Of a stretch of DNA of 64,000 bases, positions 33,201 to 45,371 are shown piece after piece (the first letter of the stretch is position 1; each line of letters starts with the position of its first letter). Origin of the DNA: Hesseltinella vesiculosa. Taxonomy: Eukaryota; Mucoromycota; Mucoromycetes; Mucorales; Cunninghamellaceae. The DNA is taken from contig MCGT01000048.1 in NCBI GenBank assembly GCA_002104935.1, positions 78,725 through 142,724 of the forward strand. Direction: 5' to 3'. The position numbers and the translations under genes were made by a program. The notes under the pieces were generated by a model. It was not told the origin of the DNA. It did not search any database and was given only the letters and a program-made list of their open reading frames with translations.

Positions 33201-34486
33201 GTACACGCCACGACGGAGGTAAAGCTGCTGCAAGCCCTCGTTATCTCTTCACGCGTTTGGCCAAGGTTGCTCGCTACGTTTTCCATCCCGATGACGACGA
33301 TATTCTCAACTACCTCATCGAAGAAAACAACTCAATTGAACCCGAATGGTATGTGCCTATTCTACCTATGGTGCTAGTGAATGGCGCTGATGGTATTGGA
33401 ACTGGTTGGAGCACGTCCATCCCCAACTACAATCCCAAGGACATTGCCGATAACTTGTTACGACTGATGAACAATGAAGACATGGTGCCCATGGTTCCTT
33501 GGTTCCGAGGCTTCCAGGGCCAGATCGAAAAGGGTCCAGCCGGCAAGTTTATCGTAAGCGGGAAGGCAGAACTGACTGACGAGCTACGCATCAAAATTAC
33601 GGAACTTCCGGTGCGTTATTGGACCGACACTTTCAAGGAGTACCTCGAAGTGCTTCGAGACCCCAAGGACAAGAAAATGGACTTCATGATCGAGGACTAT
33701 AGCAACAATTCAACAGATATGTCCATCGACTTTACGATAGACATTGACGGGCCTAATTTGGACAAAGTGACGAACAATGGTATGCTGAAATCACTCAAGT
33801 TACAATCCAACATCAACACCACCAATATCGTATGCTTCAATTCACAAGGCAAACTGCAGCGCTACGAAACCCCCGAAGCTATCCTCAAGGAGTTTTACGA
33901 TCTCCGCCTCGAATACTATGACAAACGCAAGGCCAACATGATCATGATTCTCAAGGATGATTATGACCGTTTACACCACAAGGCTGAGTTTATTGAGATG
34001 GTCCTGACTGACAAGCTTGTCTACTACAACCGCAAGGAAAAGGACGTCGTGGCCGACATGGAAGCACTAGGCTTGAAGAAGATCTACTCCCGAAAGAAAC
34101 GCAACGTTCTTGCCACTGATGACAATGACGAAGATGAGGAAGGCCGTGGCCAACCCAAAGAGAAAGGTGGCAATGATTCTGGCTTTGACTATCTTTTCAA
34201 TATCAACATTCGCGGCTTCACCGAAGAAAAGCTTGTTGAATTGCGACACCAACGAGATAAGAAAAAGCAAGAACTCGACGAAATCTCTGGCACAACCCCC
34301 ATGACTTTCTGGAAACGTGACCTTGACATCTTCTTGAAACAATGGGATGAGATGCTCAAGGAAGACGAAGAGCTGGTGCGATTAGCCAAGCCTTTTGCGC
34401 CCTCCAAAATCGGTACAAAGCGCAAGCGTGCGACCAAACCCAAAAAGCCTGTTGCTCCAAAAGTCAAACCTGAAGAAGACGACTAG
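30252..34486 (+). CDS. TOP2: DNA topoisomerase II
   Basis: 1,322 aa from five exons: 30252-30374, 30434-30937, 31017-31670, 31745-32015 and 32070-34486. After an acidic and then Lys/Pro/Ala-rich N-terminal extension (~110 aa) come the GHKL ATPase (LEHILLRPDTYIGT; GGRNGYGAKLCNIFS; QTKETLT), the TOPRIM domain (LTEGDSAKAL; DQDYDGSHIKGL) and the breakage-reunion domain with the catalytic Tyr ~909 in SPRYLFTRLAKVARYVF (TAT at 33242). The enzyme passes one duplex through another with ATP and is essential for chromosome segregation. The intron at 31671-31744 has a GC donor; the intron at 32016-32069 is 54 nt with no stop and would read through. The C-terminal domain is short, ending in a basic KRKRATKPKKP segment. 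Confidence 0.96.
30452..30512 (+). repeat. 18-bp coding tandem repeat in TOP2 N-terminus
   Basis: Three and a half units encoding TPAPKK (PKKTPAPKKTPAPKKIPAPKK-type run, each unit 18 bp), producing a lysine/proline-rich linker before the ATPase domain. Confidence 0.75.
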
Positions 34487-35466
34487 GCTCCTACTCTCTC
34501 TTGGAAAAAAAAAACAAAAACCGTGCCCTCCCACTTACCTTTTTTTACGCTAGCTCTTGTTGAATTCTAGCAGAAATAAAAAATTCCCCTGTTCAAGCAA
34601 GCTCCGGTAAGGTGTGATTAATGATGGGAAGTCAATCGCATGACATTCATAGCAGGCGAAATGTAAATGTTAGCACCGTGTGCGTTGAAATACTCACCAG
34701 CAAGCAGACAACCAAAGAGATACTGTAGAAAGAACCGAAACTTGCTTAGCCAATCTGCAACAAAGGGCTACCTTATGGAAAAAACACAGTTGCGCAATCA
34801 CCCCGTGCTGGCACCGCATCACGCTCCTCTACAGTTCTACCATCTCAGGTTCCTCTACTCCCGCTTAATTTTTTTTAAAAAAAAAACCGCGCTTTTTAGC
34901 ATCTTTTTGAGACCGTAGCTTTCGTAAAAAGCGCTTCTGAGGCCGCAAAAAACATTGCACGCTCATTACAGCGTACCTGCAGCAGGAGTTATCAACTCTT
35001 TACGTACAACTATGACACTACGTCATTGTAATAGACAAGATGCATAGATTCATAAAAAAACAGGTTGGTCCACACCGAAATTGGCTTGGATGTGTAATTT
35101 CGTAGCAAACGGCTCCTACAAAATCCAGTATTGGGCGGAGATATTGTATGCCAGCAGTGGAATCATCCTAGGCGTAGCTCGATTTTCATTTATAAAATTA
35201 AGCATTGTGAAAGCAACAAGACAATGATGGCACATGTAAGCGCTTTATTTTTTACGACGTTGTCATTTCCACTTCCAAAAAGGATATCCTCTCATTATTT
35301 TTTGACTTTCTTCCTGTTGGGGTTTCCAGACGTGTTTGCACAGAAAAACAAGCAAAAATAAAGCGCGAGGTTGATTTCGATTGCGGTTCTTAAAGCGACC
35401 GCTCGATTTTTTTCTTTCAAAAGGTCTTTCTTTCCCACATTCTCATTTTCCTTACACTTCTCCAAC
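34487..35466. other. intergenic, 980 bp
   Basis: TOP2 3' flank and promoter of the Ecm33-like gene. AT-rich with T-runs; short ORFs only, none recognised. No repeat copy of the TTGGCTGGG family seen here. Confidence 0.5.
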
Positions 35467-36833
35467 ATGGCTCGCCTTACCATTGCTGCATTGGCACTTC
35501 TCAGCCTGAGCGTCGCGACCCAAGGTACAATCACGAAAAGGGAGGGATTGCGTTAACAAATGAATCGGTCCTAACAGCACGATTTCATATGAATTAGCTG
35601 CTGTCGATTGTAACAAGAGCACAAAGGGTGCAAACCAAGCAGATTTGGATGCATTGAAAGTGTGCCGAGTCTACAATGGCACTTTGACGGTGTCGGGATC
35701 CGATGGTGCCAACTTGATTTTGGATGGTATCGAGGAAATCGGAGGCAATCTGATTGTGATGAGCAACCCTGGCTTGGTCACTTTCAGCGCACCTCAACTG
35801 ACGAAGGTCACTGGAGAAATCAAGATCGCCAATCAAACCTCGCTCGGGAAATTACAGCTGCCTTCTTTGGTTGAAGCAAAATCCCTGACCTTAGCCGTGT
35901 TGCCTGTTTTGGAAAACCTAGATTTCCCTAAAGGTCTGAAGAAAGTACAAGAAATGAACATTCAAGACATCCGCGCAACCTCCATCACTGGTTTCAAGGC
36001 CGAGGCAATGGACTCATTTATGTTGATCTCAAATAACTACCTATCACAATTCGACTTTAGCACGGTCAAGAGTGTTAGTGGAACGTTGGAAGTGGCCTCC
36101 AATGGAGTGAGCCTTGACTTCCAGGTGAGTAAAAAATTCGAAGAAACGTTTTCGCTCAACAGTTTCTTCTTTATTCCAGGCAAAGAAACTAGCATCTGTG
36201 AAGAGAGCTGCATTCCACAACTTGAAATCGGTCAGTCTCCCTGCTCTGTCCAAGGTGGATGGTGACATCATTTTCAAAAACAACGAGTTCACGTCCTTGG
36301 CCTTGGATAGCCTTTCATCCGTCAACGGCACCGTGCAATTGGTTAGCAATGAAAAATTGAAGGAAGTTTCGTTTAAGAAACTTGCCCGCATTGGGGGTGC
36401 CTTTTCAGTTGGGAACAACACCGAACTGACAACACTGGATGGTTTCCCGATGCTCGAAGCTGTCGAAGGCTCGATGGATCTTGCTGGCAACATTGACACT
36501 TACTTCTTGCCTGTACTCCAAGATGTCCGAGGTGGTATGCGTGTCCAAACCACCAGCTCTCGCTTCGAATGTGACGAGTTGGAGAGAAAGATGAAGGTTA
36601 CGAACATTGTGAAGGGTAACGTTTGGTCGTGCACGTCCGCAATGGATCCCAAGCAAATCTCCCCCACTGTCGGTTACGAAAAGGGCGGTTCCACCAACAA
36701 CAACTTGGACGTCCCTCCTGGTTCCAACAAGTATCAGCCTGGTACGGGTGGAATTATCGAAATGAACCAAGGTGCCAATCTGGTGCCTACTTGGCCAATG
36801 CTGGCCTTGGGTATGATCGCACTTTTGATCTAA
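35467..36833 (+). CDS. Ecm33/Sps2-like GPI-anchored cell-wall protein
   Basis: 412 aa from exons 35467-35524, 35598-36124 and 36180-36833. A signal peptide (MARLTIAALALLSLSVATQA) is followed by leucine-rich receptor-L-like repeats (DGIEEIGGNLIVMSNPGLV; LTKVTGEIKIANQTSLGKL; LSSVNGTVQLVSNEKLKEV; MLEAVEGSMDLAGN) typical of Ecm33/Sps2. Several N-x-S/T sequons are present. Residues near the end (GGIIEMNQGANLVPTW, then a hydrophobic tail MLALGMIALLI) give a GPI signal with an omega site near the Gly/Ala/Asn cluster. Ecm33 proteins maintain cell-wall integrity; the exact function is not known. The first intron splits the signal-peptide coding region, a common pattern. Confidence 0.88.
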
Positions 36834-37664
36834 TTTTTAACGCATTCATATGAATGCCACAGCACTTTCCAGTTACTTGCTACTGATAATATTAAAGATT
36901 GTTAATGAACCAAGACAGCTGTTTTAATCTCTCCTGGCTTTGTCAGTGGATAAAATGGAACGAAAATATGTGTGAAGTCTTTAATGGTAGTTTATTGGTA
37001 CCAAGCAGATGGCCAGCAGTGTCGTGCGGTGTTTGTTCTGATCATGATCCTACAGTAACGCGGTATCTCAGGCTACCCTCCCTCTTTGGTGCAGCTATAT
37101 ATTTATATGTATCCAGGTCTATACTACCATACCCAAGGTACTTGAGCTTTAGCAATTATCATGAAAATCATGTACAATGTGGATGGTACTTACCGATTTG
37201 CGAAGGCTGCCATCTCGGTCTAAAAAACGACGAAAAATCGCGGCCATTTCCAAATTTCATTTCCCGCCATTTTGTTTTTTATTTTTTTTTGTGTCCTTTC
37301 TCTCTTTCTCATTTCGTTCCTTCTCCCCCGTTTCTTGATTCAACTCAAATTCTTTTATTTTATTTTATTAAAAAAGGTAAATGAATGAGATGGAATGATT
37401 CGGTAGAAAGAAAATGAAAACGTGTAGAAAGTGAACAAGGAGAAGTTTATAATTACATGATCAAGGATATGGTTTACTGATTGAAGCTTATGCTAGACAC
37501 TCCTTGCACATATGAACTCTGATTTGAACACTAACCGATTGAATAAGAAATATGGTACTGGATCGATCCGTTTGTCATCTTGTAAGATGGAAACAAAAAG
37601 GAAAATGAAGCGCGCTATGCGTCTGAACAAAGCTAACGGGAGATTTTTTTTTTATAACAATACA
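36834..37664. other. intergenic, 831 bp
   Basis: 3' flank of the Ecm33-like gene and the promoter of the next gene; pyrimidine-rich around 37260-37380. No gene or RNA recognised. Confidence 0.5.
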
Positions 37665-40065
37665 ATGGCAGCACCTCGATCAGTGAAATCAGCACGATAC
37701 TTGACAACTGGGCAGAAAATATCAGCACCAAAGCCTGTGAATTTACCTAGTTTGCGATTGGAAAATGCTGTTCATACCACATCTGGTGCTGCTTCCAGCG
37801 ATGCTTCACAGCTTGGCACTTCACCCACCAATATCAAAAATACGACGTCTCCCTCCACCTCAAACGTTTCTCGCTGGCAATCGTTTGCTAAAACAGTCTC
37901 GTCACCTTCCACTGATAGCGCCTCTCCCGTGGGCTCTCCTTCTGACGCAAAGGAAGTGGCACCATCCCCTACTTTCTGGCACACTAGAAATACCGGCCCT
38001 TCCGTCTCCACCGCCACGACCTCATTCCCAACCGTAGCTGAATCCACTGTGGTAGAATGTATGCTAGAAAAAAGTTAGAAGAGAGAAAAAGGTAGCAAAC
38101 TGACCAACTCCATGTCCTTTTCTTAGACCCTTTGCCATCATCATCCACTGGTACGAAAAAGGTACATTACCCCTTCATACCCATCCTAGGTCATTGATCG
38201 ATTTGCCTTTTTAGCTTGTTGTCACTCAGCATACCAAATCGACAGAATTACCTATCCCCCCACTACCTTTTACTGAAGAAAGCAAGCCGTCATCGATGTC
38301 GTGGGATGAAGTGAGTAAAAACGAAAGAGAACTCCGACGAGGCAATCTCACCAGCTTTTTTTTTTTTTTTTTTTGCAATAGATGGTGTCAGAGGAAATGG
38401 ATTTCTCAGTGTCAGTGGTGGAATTTGCCGATGGCACCAAGGTAGTTGTGGATCAATCAGTTGGAAAAGAAAACGGGGAAGACGACACGCTGGAGCAAGA
38501 CGAATATCCAACTGCGGAACATATCATGACCACGCGCCCCCGTCAAGGATCTATTTCTTCTATCGACAGTCATGGTCATTACAAGCGACATACTCCTACT
38601 ACTGCCTATCCATCCCGACATACTCCAACCAAGTGGTCTTCTCATGACTACGACCGATATCCCCTTCCTCATGCAACATCATCACCTCGCTCGCCCACAA
38701 TGCAGCGCGATCGAAGCCACTCTTTCCTTCGGCAAAGCTCATATCGCGAACGCCGCCCTAGCAATACCGATAGCCAATCGACATGGTCAACTGATTCCCA
38801 TTCTTCTTTACACTGCCCTTCTCAGCGTTACTACGTAAAACCCCACCCACCATCTCACACTCTTGGGTCCATGTCGTCGTCAGCCAAAGCCATGGGCAAG
38901 CCTGAATCTCATCCGTACCCTTCCACTGACGATCGTCCAATTGAAGTTGCTGCTGCTCAGCGTGAAACCATGATGACAGCTGCTGAACTCGCTAAAAAGC
39001 GCCGAGATGCCGATGAAGCCGAGCGTCAAGCATCTGCCGAACGCGCTCGCCAAAAAGCCCTGGCTCTTGCTGCTGTTAACCCCGTCCTCAAAAAGGATCC
39101 AGAAGCTGCTGGGCCACCTCATGGTCTTCCTGAACCCCCATCTTGCCGCCCATTGTCAACCTCAAGCATCAAGGCTGAGCCTACTCGTGTCATTTTGAAG
39201 CGGCATGATGCTCTTACCCGTGAGAACATCACCACCTTGGAGACGCCTCTGCCTGTCCACTCTCTCTCTACTTCCAACAAAGACGACAATACCGAGAATG
39301 GATCTTTAAAGATTGCGGCAGAAAGGCATGTGTCGCCAGTTTCACATACCCCGCTCCACATCAGCAAAGAATCGGCGGAAGCTCCTTCTTTGGGGTTTTC
39401 AGCTCACAAAGTCACCCGGTTCACCAAGACTCATTCCAAACTGCATAAATCGCCCCTCCCTATTGTGTTCACAGGCACCATTGCTCAGTCTCCTCTTTCC
39501 AAGCCTTCCCGACTACAATTCATGATGAATCCAAATGAGTCGGACGATGAAGTGATGGTAAGAAGCGTCCGAGGGAGTTAAATTTGGGCCCGAATGTATT
39601 GACCATTTTTTTCCCTCCCCACCCTACACTTTCATTCCAGAACGACCCTCGTCCTAAAGCCAGAGTTCATCGACCTACCCCCACGTCTGCTCAGCTAACA
39701 CCAACCCCAATCTCACCTGGCCATATTACCACGCCATTGATACCTATTGCCGACGCCCGCACTTCGGCTGAAGATAATACGCCATTCAAACATCTTACAC
39801 AAGAAAACACCCCGCAAATCAGTCCTGTTTGCCCTGTTGCTCCTCCAATGGCCGCACCACCAGTGCCAGGTTTCCAGTTCAACCCTCTTTACCCTGTGCT
39901 TATGTATCCTCTGCCTCAACCTATTACCGAACGTAAGTGCTTTCTCTTTTTTACGGATACTTTCAAATGACAATGGCTCATTTTCCATCTACCATCTCCT
40001 CTATAGCTGTCAAGCTCTATTTACTGCCTCCCAATTTCCGTCAACTTTCCCAAATCGCAGAATAG
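37665..40065 (+). CDS. BAT2/PRRC2-N-like low-complexity protein
   Basis: 683 aa from six exons: 37665-38058, 38127-38161, 38215-38310, 38382-39557, 39641-39932 and 40007-40065. The N-terminus (SARYLTTGQKISAPKPVNL then PSLRLEN, ~residues 10-35) resembles the BAT2/PRRC2 N-terminal motif (rPPANLPSLkaEN in animals). After a Ser/Pro region comes SMSWDEMVSEEMDFSVSVVE, then FADGTKVVVD, another conserved-looking patch. The rest is Ser/Pro/His-rich with a coiled stretch (ELAKKRRDADEAERQASAER). PRRC2 proteins act in translation initiation with eIF3/eIF4 and in stress granules; a similar RNA-related role is only inference. Splicing is consistent in frame throughout. Confidence 0.6.
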
Positions 40066-40504
40066 CTTTTCCCTGATTGCACAGCATACACTTTTTAAAA
40101 ACGAAATGAAAAAAAAGGAATAAAAAATAAATGTATTCATTGAAGTAATCCCAGTGTTGTAATAAGGCGGAACGGCTACGGTTAAAGTACAATGGTCGCG
40201 AGAGTTATGGAAATTGTCATTGAAAGGGAATTCCATGGACTTTTTTCGTTTGTGTTTTTCGTGGTGCTTGGGGAATTGGCATCGATTTTTGGCGACATCT
40301 TAGACTTTCATGATTTCATATATTATTTCCACCCATGTTAAAATCCAAGTGTGTCCAAAATCATTTTTAATGCAAGTTTACTGGCCTTTTAGCTCTTCCC
40401 CCTACTGCCTGAGAGAGCTGTAGTTTAATCAGAGTCGATTCTCATGAGTTTGTGCTGGTGTACAATACTTGAGGTGCATTGGCTAAAACAATATTTTTTG
40501 CACT

Positions 40505-40700
40505 AGATTTTTTGATCAGATCGCCTGGGGGGACCCCTGGTGAAAATGGCCGATTCTTTCATTTTTTAGCTCTGGGGCTGGAGGGATCAAAACGAAACTG
40601 ATCAAACGTTGGCTGGGTAACCTTAACCAACTGGCCTGATTTTTTCAGAATCGTTATGAACCATGTGCCTGTGCACACATACAAAATCCCACATCGATCC
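40505..40700 (+). repeat. dispersed repeat copy (subfamily 2)
   Basis: Contains AATGGCCGATT, a T-rich stretch with TTTTTAGCT, AACGAAACTGATCAAACGTT and GGCTGGGTAACCTTAACCAA in the same order as the copies at ~41225-41025 (minus) and ~57030-57230 (plus). Confidence 0.65.
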
Positions 40701-41024
40701 AATTGCTTGAAAGTGCTGCGTAGCGTATCCATTTTTTTTCTTTTTTAAAAAAATAATTTGGATTGCGGTTTTCAATCTCAGCACAACGCCTTTCAACTCC
40801 AAGCTAGTGCAATCCATTCCAAGATCCAGCCTTCTCTAAAACAATCCAAAAAGCCAAAGCTTCAATTTGATGAAGAAATTCCGTCACTAATTTGATCAAG
40901 CTGCGCTTCACGATGGCACCAGCTTTAGTGTTTATCAATTGCATGCACCAGCCAGGAGTTGAAAGGCTATGTGCGGAGGCAGAATATAGCGATCCAATTT
41001 TTTCTCCAATTTGAACAAAATTAA

Positions 41025-41225
41025 GCCAGCGCTGCATGGCACTTTTTGAGTGATTGGAACGATGTGAAATGTTGCACAAGAGCGTAAATTCATGGATAAT
41101 GATGGTACGGAAATAACCAGGTCCATTGGTGAAGGTCACCCAGCCAGCTTTTGATCAGGTTCGTTTTGACACCTCCGACTCTCCAGCTGAATAAAATGAA
41201 ATATCGGCCATTTGGGGACCCACAG
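41025..41225 (-). repeat. dispersed repeat copy (subfamily 2)
   Basis: On the minus strand shows AAATGGCCGAT, AAACGAACCTGATCAAAA, GCTGGCTGGGTGACCTTCAC and then CAACATTTCACATCG, aligning with the copies at ~40505 and ~57030. It is inverted relative to the first with ~325 bp between them. Confidence 0.65.
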
Positions 41226-41867
41226 GCGGTCTGACCAGGAACCACAGTGCAAAATTACTATAAATAAATTCACCCCAAATTATGCACACGAGTACAAAAT
41301 GGTGAGATATGATCTTGATTAAGGTTGCATTATTCTCTGGCCACACAGGCAAGAACGAGTAGGCTGGTAAAAGTGCACTAAAAGTGATTTCGCACGCACT
41401 TGAGTAGATTGGTTCACCAACCAAATATATTATTCACATCTCAATGAAATAACTGGCAGTCACCAAATGAAAGCGGATATCCGGTATGGATAGCCATTTT
41501 TTGGTTTCCTTATTTTTTTTTTATTTGGGGTTGACGGGCTAACACTATTTTTCACAGCTCAATGATATCCATGATAGACGCCAATTGCTCATTTTCGGCT
41601 GTGTGCGGTACTGCTTGTTGAAGGGCAGAATCTTAATGAAAAAGAAGCCAACACTCGTATTATATCATTACAGAATTTTTTTATTGGCGTGCAGGATAAA
41701 TTTTTTAGCAGGCAAAAGAAAACCAATGCACAGGCAAAATAAATTTGAGTGCATGCAAACCAGATCTGATTTGCACTTGAAAATAATTTGGCGGTTCGCC
41801 CGATTGGTTGCCTGCTAAAAAAAATATTCACAGCTCAACTAATATCCTGATTCCCGCGGCTTTCACT

Positions 41868-41898
41868 ATTTTTATTTTATTTTATTTTATTTTATTTT
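41868..41898. repeat. (TTTTA)n pentanucleotide repeat
   Basis: About six TTTTA units downstream of the proteasome beta1 gene. Confidence 0.8.
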
Positions 41899-41955
41899 TG
41901 CATATCCACGGTGTTAAAACTTTGCTTTATTGTTCAAATCATGACCCGTCATAAC

Positions 41956-42891
41956 TCAACCTTCCCAATGGGCTACAGGAAAAAAAAAAAAAAGGTGAGT
42001 TATCGGCGGACATAGTGACATAGAAAAAGGAGGGGGGGGGGCTTACTTGGTAATTCATTGCCAGGCACAAATAATCGATCGACACCTTCTTTGGTAATCA
42101 CAGCCAAGCGGATGACACCACCAGAGGAGCCATCTCTTGCCATTGCCAAAGATAACGCGTTCTTGACAAAGGCAATCGCATCGTCCTTCGTCATATCGTC
42201 TCGCCAAACAGAATCACAGTAACCATAGATGTACGTAGACCCCGAGCCACCAATAGCAAAAGGTTGCTTGTGAAGGGAGCCACCAAGAGGAACGTTGTAA
42301 ACGGAAGGACCGTCTTTTTCATCCCAACCTGCAACAATAATCCCAGCCATCAGGTTGTCCTTGTTTTGGTAACACATTTCTTGGAACAAAGAGCTGGCTG
42401 TTCGTACCGAAGGTGCTTCGTTTTCTTGAACACTAGTCATCGCCAATAAAGAAAAGATGAAGTCATCATACTCTCTCCTCCTCGGAGTAAATTAAAATAA
42501 ATGTGTGTCCTTGGCAACTTACCTATACATTTGTAGATGGTAATGGACGATATCGGCCACTGCCTGGGTATCAGCAGCACTTCCTGAACGGCAGCAGTAA
42601 ATGCGGTCGTGCACTTTGGTCAATTTGTCTGTCACTCGATTGGCAATGTAAGCGCCTGTGGTCGTTCTGTGGTCAAGAAACAAATATATGTACGTCAGCT
42701 ACAACTGTGTAACGGTGGATTACTTGCCTTGAATCAGCACCAAGGATGACCCCATCTTTGTATTGCACAGCCATGATAGATGTCTATCGATATTTTGTTG
42801 CAAATGGGAAATGAGGATATCAAGCCTAGCATTCTCTTCTAATAGACAAATCACTTACACCAAGATTAACTTCACCTTTCTTCAAGCTCAT
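41956..42891 (-). CDS. PRE3: 20S proteasome subunit beta1 (PSMB6/Pre3)
   Basis: 211 aa from five exons: 42891-42859, 42783-42728, 42666-42523, 42432-42047 and 41972-41956. An 11-residue propeptide ([11 protein letters not shown]) is removed to expose Thr1 ([19 protein letters not shown]); Asp17 and Lys33 (RVTDKL) are present, and the loop [14 protein letters not shown] holds Ser129. This is the caspase-like active subunit. The propeptide sits alone on exon 1, so exon 2 begins exactly at Thr1. The second intron (42667-42727) has a GC donor (AG/GCAAGT), required to keep [14 protein letters not shown] in frame. The last exon codes only the C-terminal HWEG. Confidence 0.95.
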
Positions 42892-43195
42892 GATTCAAAT
42901 GCTTTTTTGTAAAAAAAAAAAAAAAAAAAGAAAAAAGAAAAGAGTGAACGCGTGGACACTTTCAAGGTCAACGATGACGTGACCTCTTTTTTTTTTATTC
43001 TCCACCAGCGGTGACATGTTGAAAGGAAAAAAAAAAAAAGGTCACGTGTTCTACAGGACAATCGACTGTTCATTCCCTCGTCCTGCGGCTTTACTCGATT
43101 GCTGCGATACCCCTACGCTTCCATTTTGTTACTTTCACGCCCCTTTTAATCTGAAGCTGTCATGATCAAATAAGGTGTACTCTCTATCTCAATCA

Positions 43196-44043
43196 TCATT
43201 TGTCCTGAGAAATGGTCTTGAAGAGAATAGAAAATAAAAATGGCGAGTGAGCTTGTGTAGAAGACAAAAAGGAGAAAGATCTTACGCGGAACAAGACAGA
43301 GATCCGGTCTTTTTTTTTAAAAGGCTGACCGTTCCAAATTGAGAGCTCCGGTGAGACAATAGCGTGCTTGAACTCATAGCGTACAAAGTCCCTGGGAAAC
43401 AACTGTCAGTAAAAAATAAAAATAAAAAAGCAAAGTGACTTACCTCTGAATATAAAAACAGTTTTTGTCGAGAAAAACTTCTACAGCACACGAAGGATCG
43501 GTTTGATGTTCCAAGATCATTTTGCACGGTGATTTGAGGCAAAGTCCAGCAACGATAGAGCCAGATGCCTGTATGTTATCAACATGCGGGCTAATAGAGC
43601 CATCTACTGCGAGGTCTGCGTGAAAAGGAAAAAAAAAAAAAAAAAAGTTAGATGAAGATAAGGGATGCCCAGCAGGACAAACCTAAAATGTGAGGAGGGA
43701 GCCATCGGTATGAATCTGGGAACATGCTGTAGATGCGTTGTTGTATAAATGTGGTCATCCATTGATCAATAGATGCTTTTGGACTCCAGGTGCTTGCACT
43801 TGTTTCTCGGTAGCCCGTGATCACGCCATCGAAATGGCCAGCTTCATATGGGGCACGGCGGCCAAGGCTTCGCTTGAGTTTCTTTTCGCAAATGTCAACG
43901 ATCTTGTCATGTTCTTGGTCCGATAGAAAGTTTGGCAAGAGGATAAAGTCTTTATATATGCGATTGACCAAGTCTGGTTGCTGTTGTGCTTTGGAAGAGG
44001 CAAGAAAATATTTTTTAACAAGTGTGGTGTTGTTTTTTAGCAT
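43196..44043 (-). CDS. ALKBH7-like Fe(II)/2-oxoglutarate dioxygenase
   Basis: 219 aa from exons 44043-43683, 43615-43444, 43391-43286 and 43216-43196. The 2OG fold carries iron ligands His131 and Asp133 in SISPHVDNI and His187 in YEFKHAIV, and a 2-oxoglutarate-binding Arg207 in DRISVLFR. FDGVITGYRE upstream and IVAGLCLKSPCKMIL after the HxD match ALKBH7, which in mammals is mitochondrial and acts in programmed necrosis and on mitochondrial RNA. The N-terminus (MLKNNTTLVKKYFLASSKAQ) is basic and free of acidic residues, in line with mitochondrial import. The last intron (43217-43285, 69 nt) is a multiple of three without stops. Confidence 0.85.
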
Positions 44044-45371
44044 GAAATCATTTAGTGCAGTAAAAAAAAAAAAAAAAGCGCCCATCAAAAGCGGAAACTC
44101 CAGCCAATCAAAAAAATGACCAAACAGAACGTAGGACGCAGCATGATCAAGCGTACATTTTATTTTTTAAAGGCTGTCACCAGGCAAAAAGTAAAGATGT
44201 CGCAGAGAAGAACGTCACATGAAAAAAATAAAATGTCGTAGTGAATGTCGCAGGAAAGGATAAAATGAAGCAAAGAGACCATTGTCCCATTTTCTTTTTT
44301 TTTTTCACTTACGAAAGCTGTAAACGATCGCATTTTTGTACGTATTTTTTTGAAGTCGCCTTGCGTGTTAAAGCAACGGGAAAAGCTTGTTCATTCCCCT
44401 TCAAGGAGCCATGAAGAACAGAATCGTGATCCAAACAATAAATTAAGGTGGAAGTCTGAAACTTAAATGTCTTTTTTGAGCGAAAAAGGAGAGGGAAAGA
44501 GAGGGCAGGTCTTAAGGTTTTTAGCTTGACTTCCCCTTACGCAGGTGGTTGTTAAAAAACCATCATGCCCCCAAATCGAAAACATCGTCATTTGAGCATC
44601 CGCTAAATAAGGCAAACGACATCCTCTGCCCATCTTTTTCTTTTGGACATCTCCACCCGCGCGAACAAAAATGATCTTCTTTCTGCAAGGCTCTATGAGG
44701 GAAAGGAAGAAATTGGCCCAAGCTCAAGAAGGGGAGGATCCCGTCAAAAAAAAAAAAAAAAAATGAGGTGTTTTGCTGTTGCTCCCTGACTGGTGGCACA
44801 TCAAAAAAATGTCATGAACCTTAAAACACTGCAGACACCCTTCAAATGTGCGGGAGCTGGATTTTTTTTTTTTTTGTGCGGTGTTCCACCAAAAGAAGGA
44901 AAAAGGCTATCAGTAAAAGGGGAGAAAGGGAAAGAAAACTATGAATAACTACTCTTGGCTATATTGGCTTTAATGTGTGGATAAAGAAGTATTATGCATG
45001 GGGAATAAAAAAGCAGTACGGGAGAAGACGCAGAAAAGAGTGACAAGAGAGCGTGACGAGGTGGAAAGTTTCAATCGGCGCAATCTCTAGTTCTTGCGCT
45101 CCGATATAGCTTAAAAATACAGTAAGGGCGTCTCTTCCTTTTTTTGTTTGTTTTTTTTTTCTTCTTCTTTTCATCCTCCAGTTTGTTTCACTTTTTTTTT
45201 TTTAAAAAAAAAAAGAAAAAATAAAGGTAAGATGAGAGATAGCATGGGCTGTTGGAGCATATGACAGGGAAACAGGTCGTCGGTGTGCTGAAGTAAAAGG
45301 GGATGGCGGTGAAGGGGGTGGGAAATGATGATGATAAAAACGCGATCACTCATCTCACTTTAAAAAAGGTC
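44044..45371. other. intergenic, 1.3 kb
   Basis: Divergent promoter region for ALKBH7 (minus) and the sphingolipid methyltransferase (plus), rich in A/T runs (e.g. near 44744, 44863, 45191-45220). No gene recognised. An upstream in-frame ATG of the methyltransferase at 45303 falls inside it. Confidence 0.5.

Larger units (their letters stand above)
40066..41955. other. intergenic, 1.9 kb, with two dispersed-repeat copies
   Basis: No gene seen. Two copies of the dispersed repeat (plus at ~40505-40700, minus at ~41025-41225) and a TTTTA pentanucleotide run before the proteasome gene. A short motif, TTCACA(G/T)CTCAA, occurs at ~41434, ~41551 and ~41829. Confidence 0.6.
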
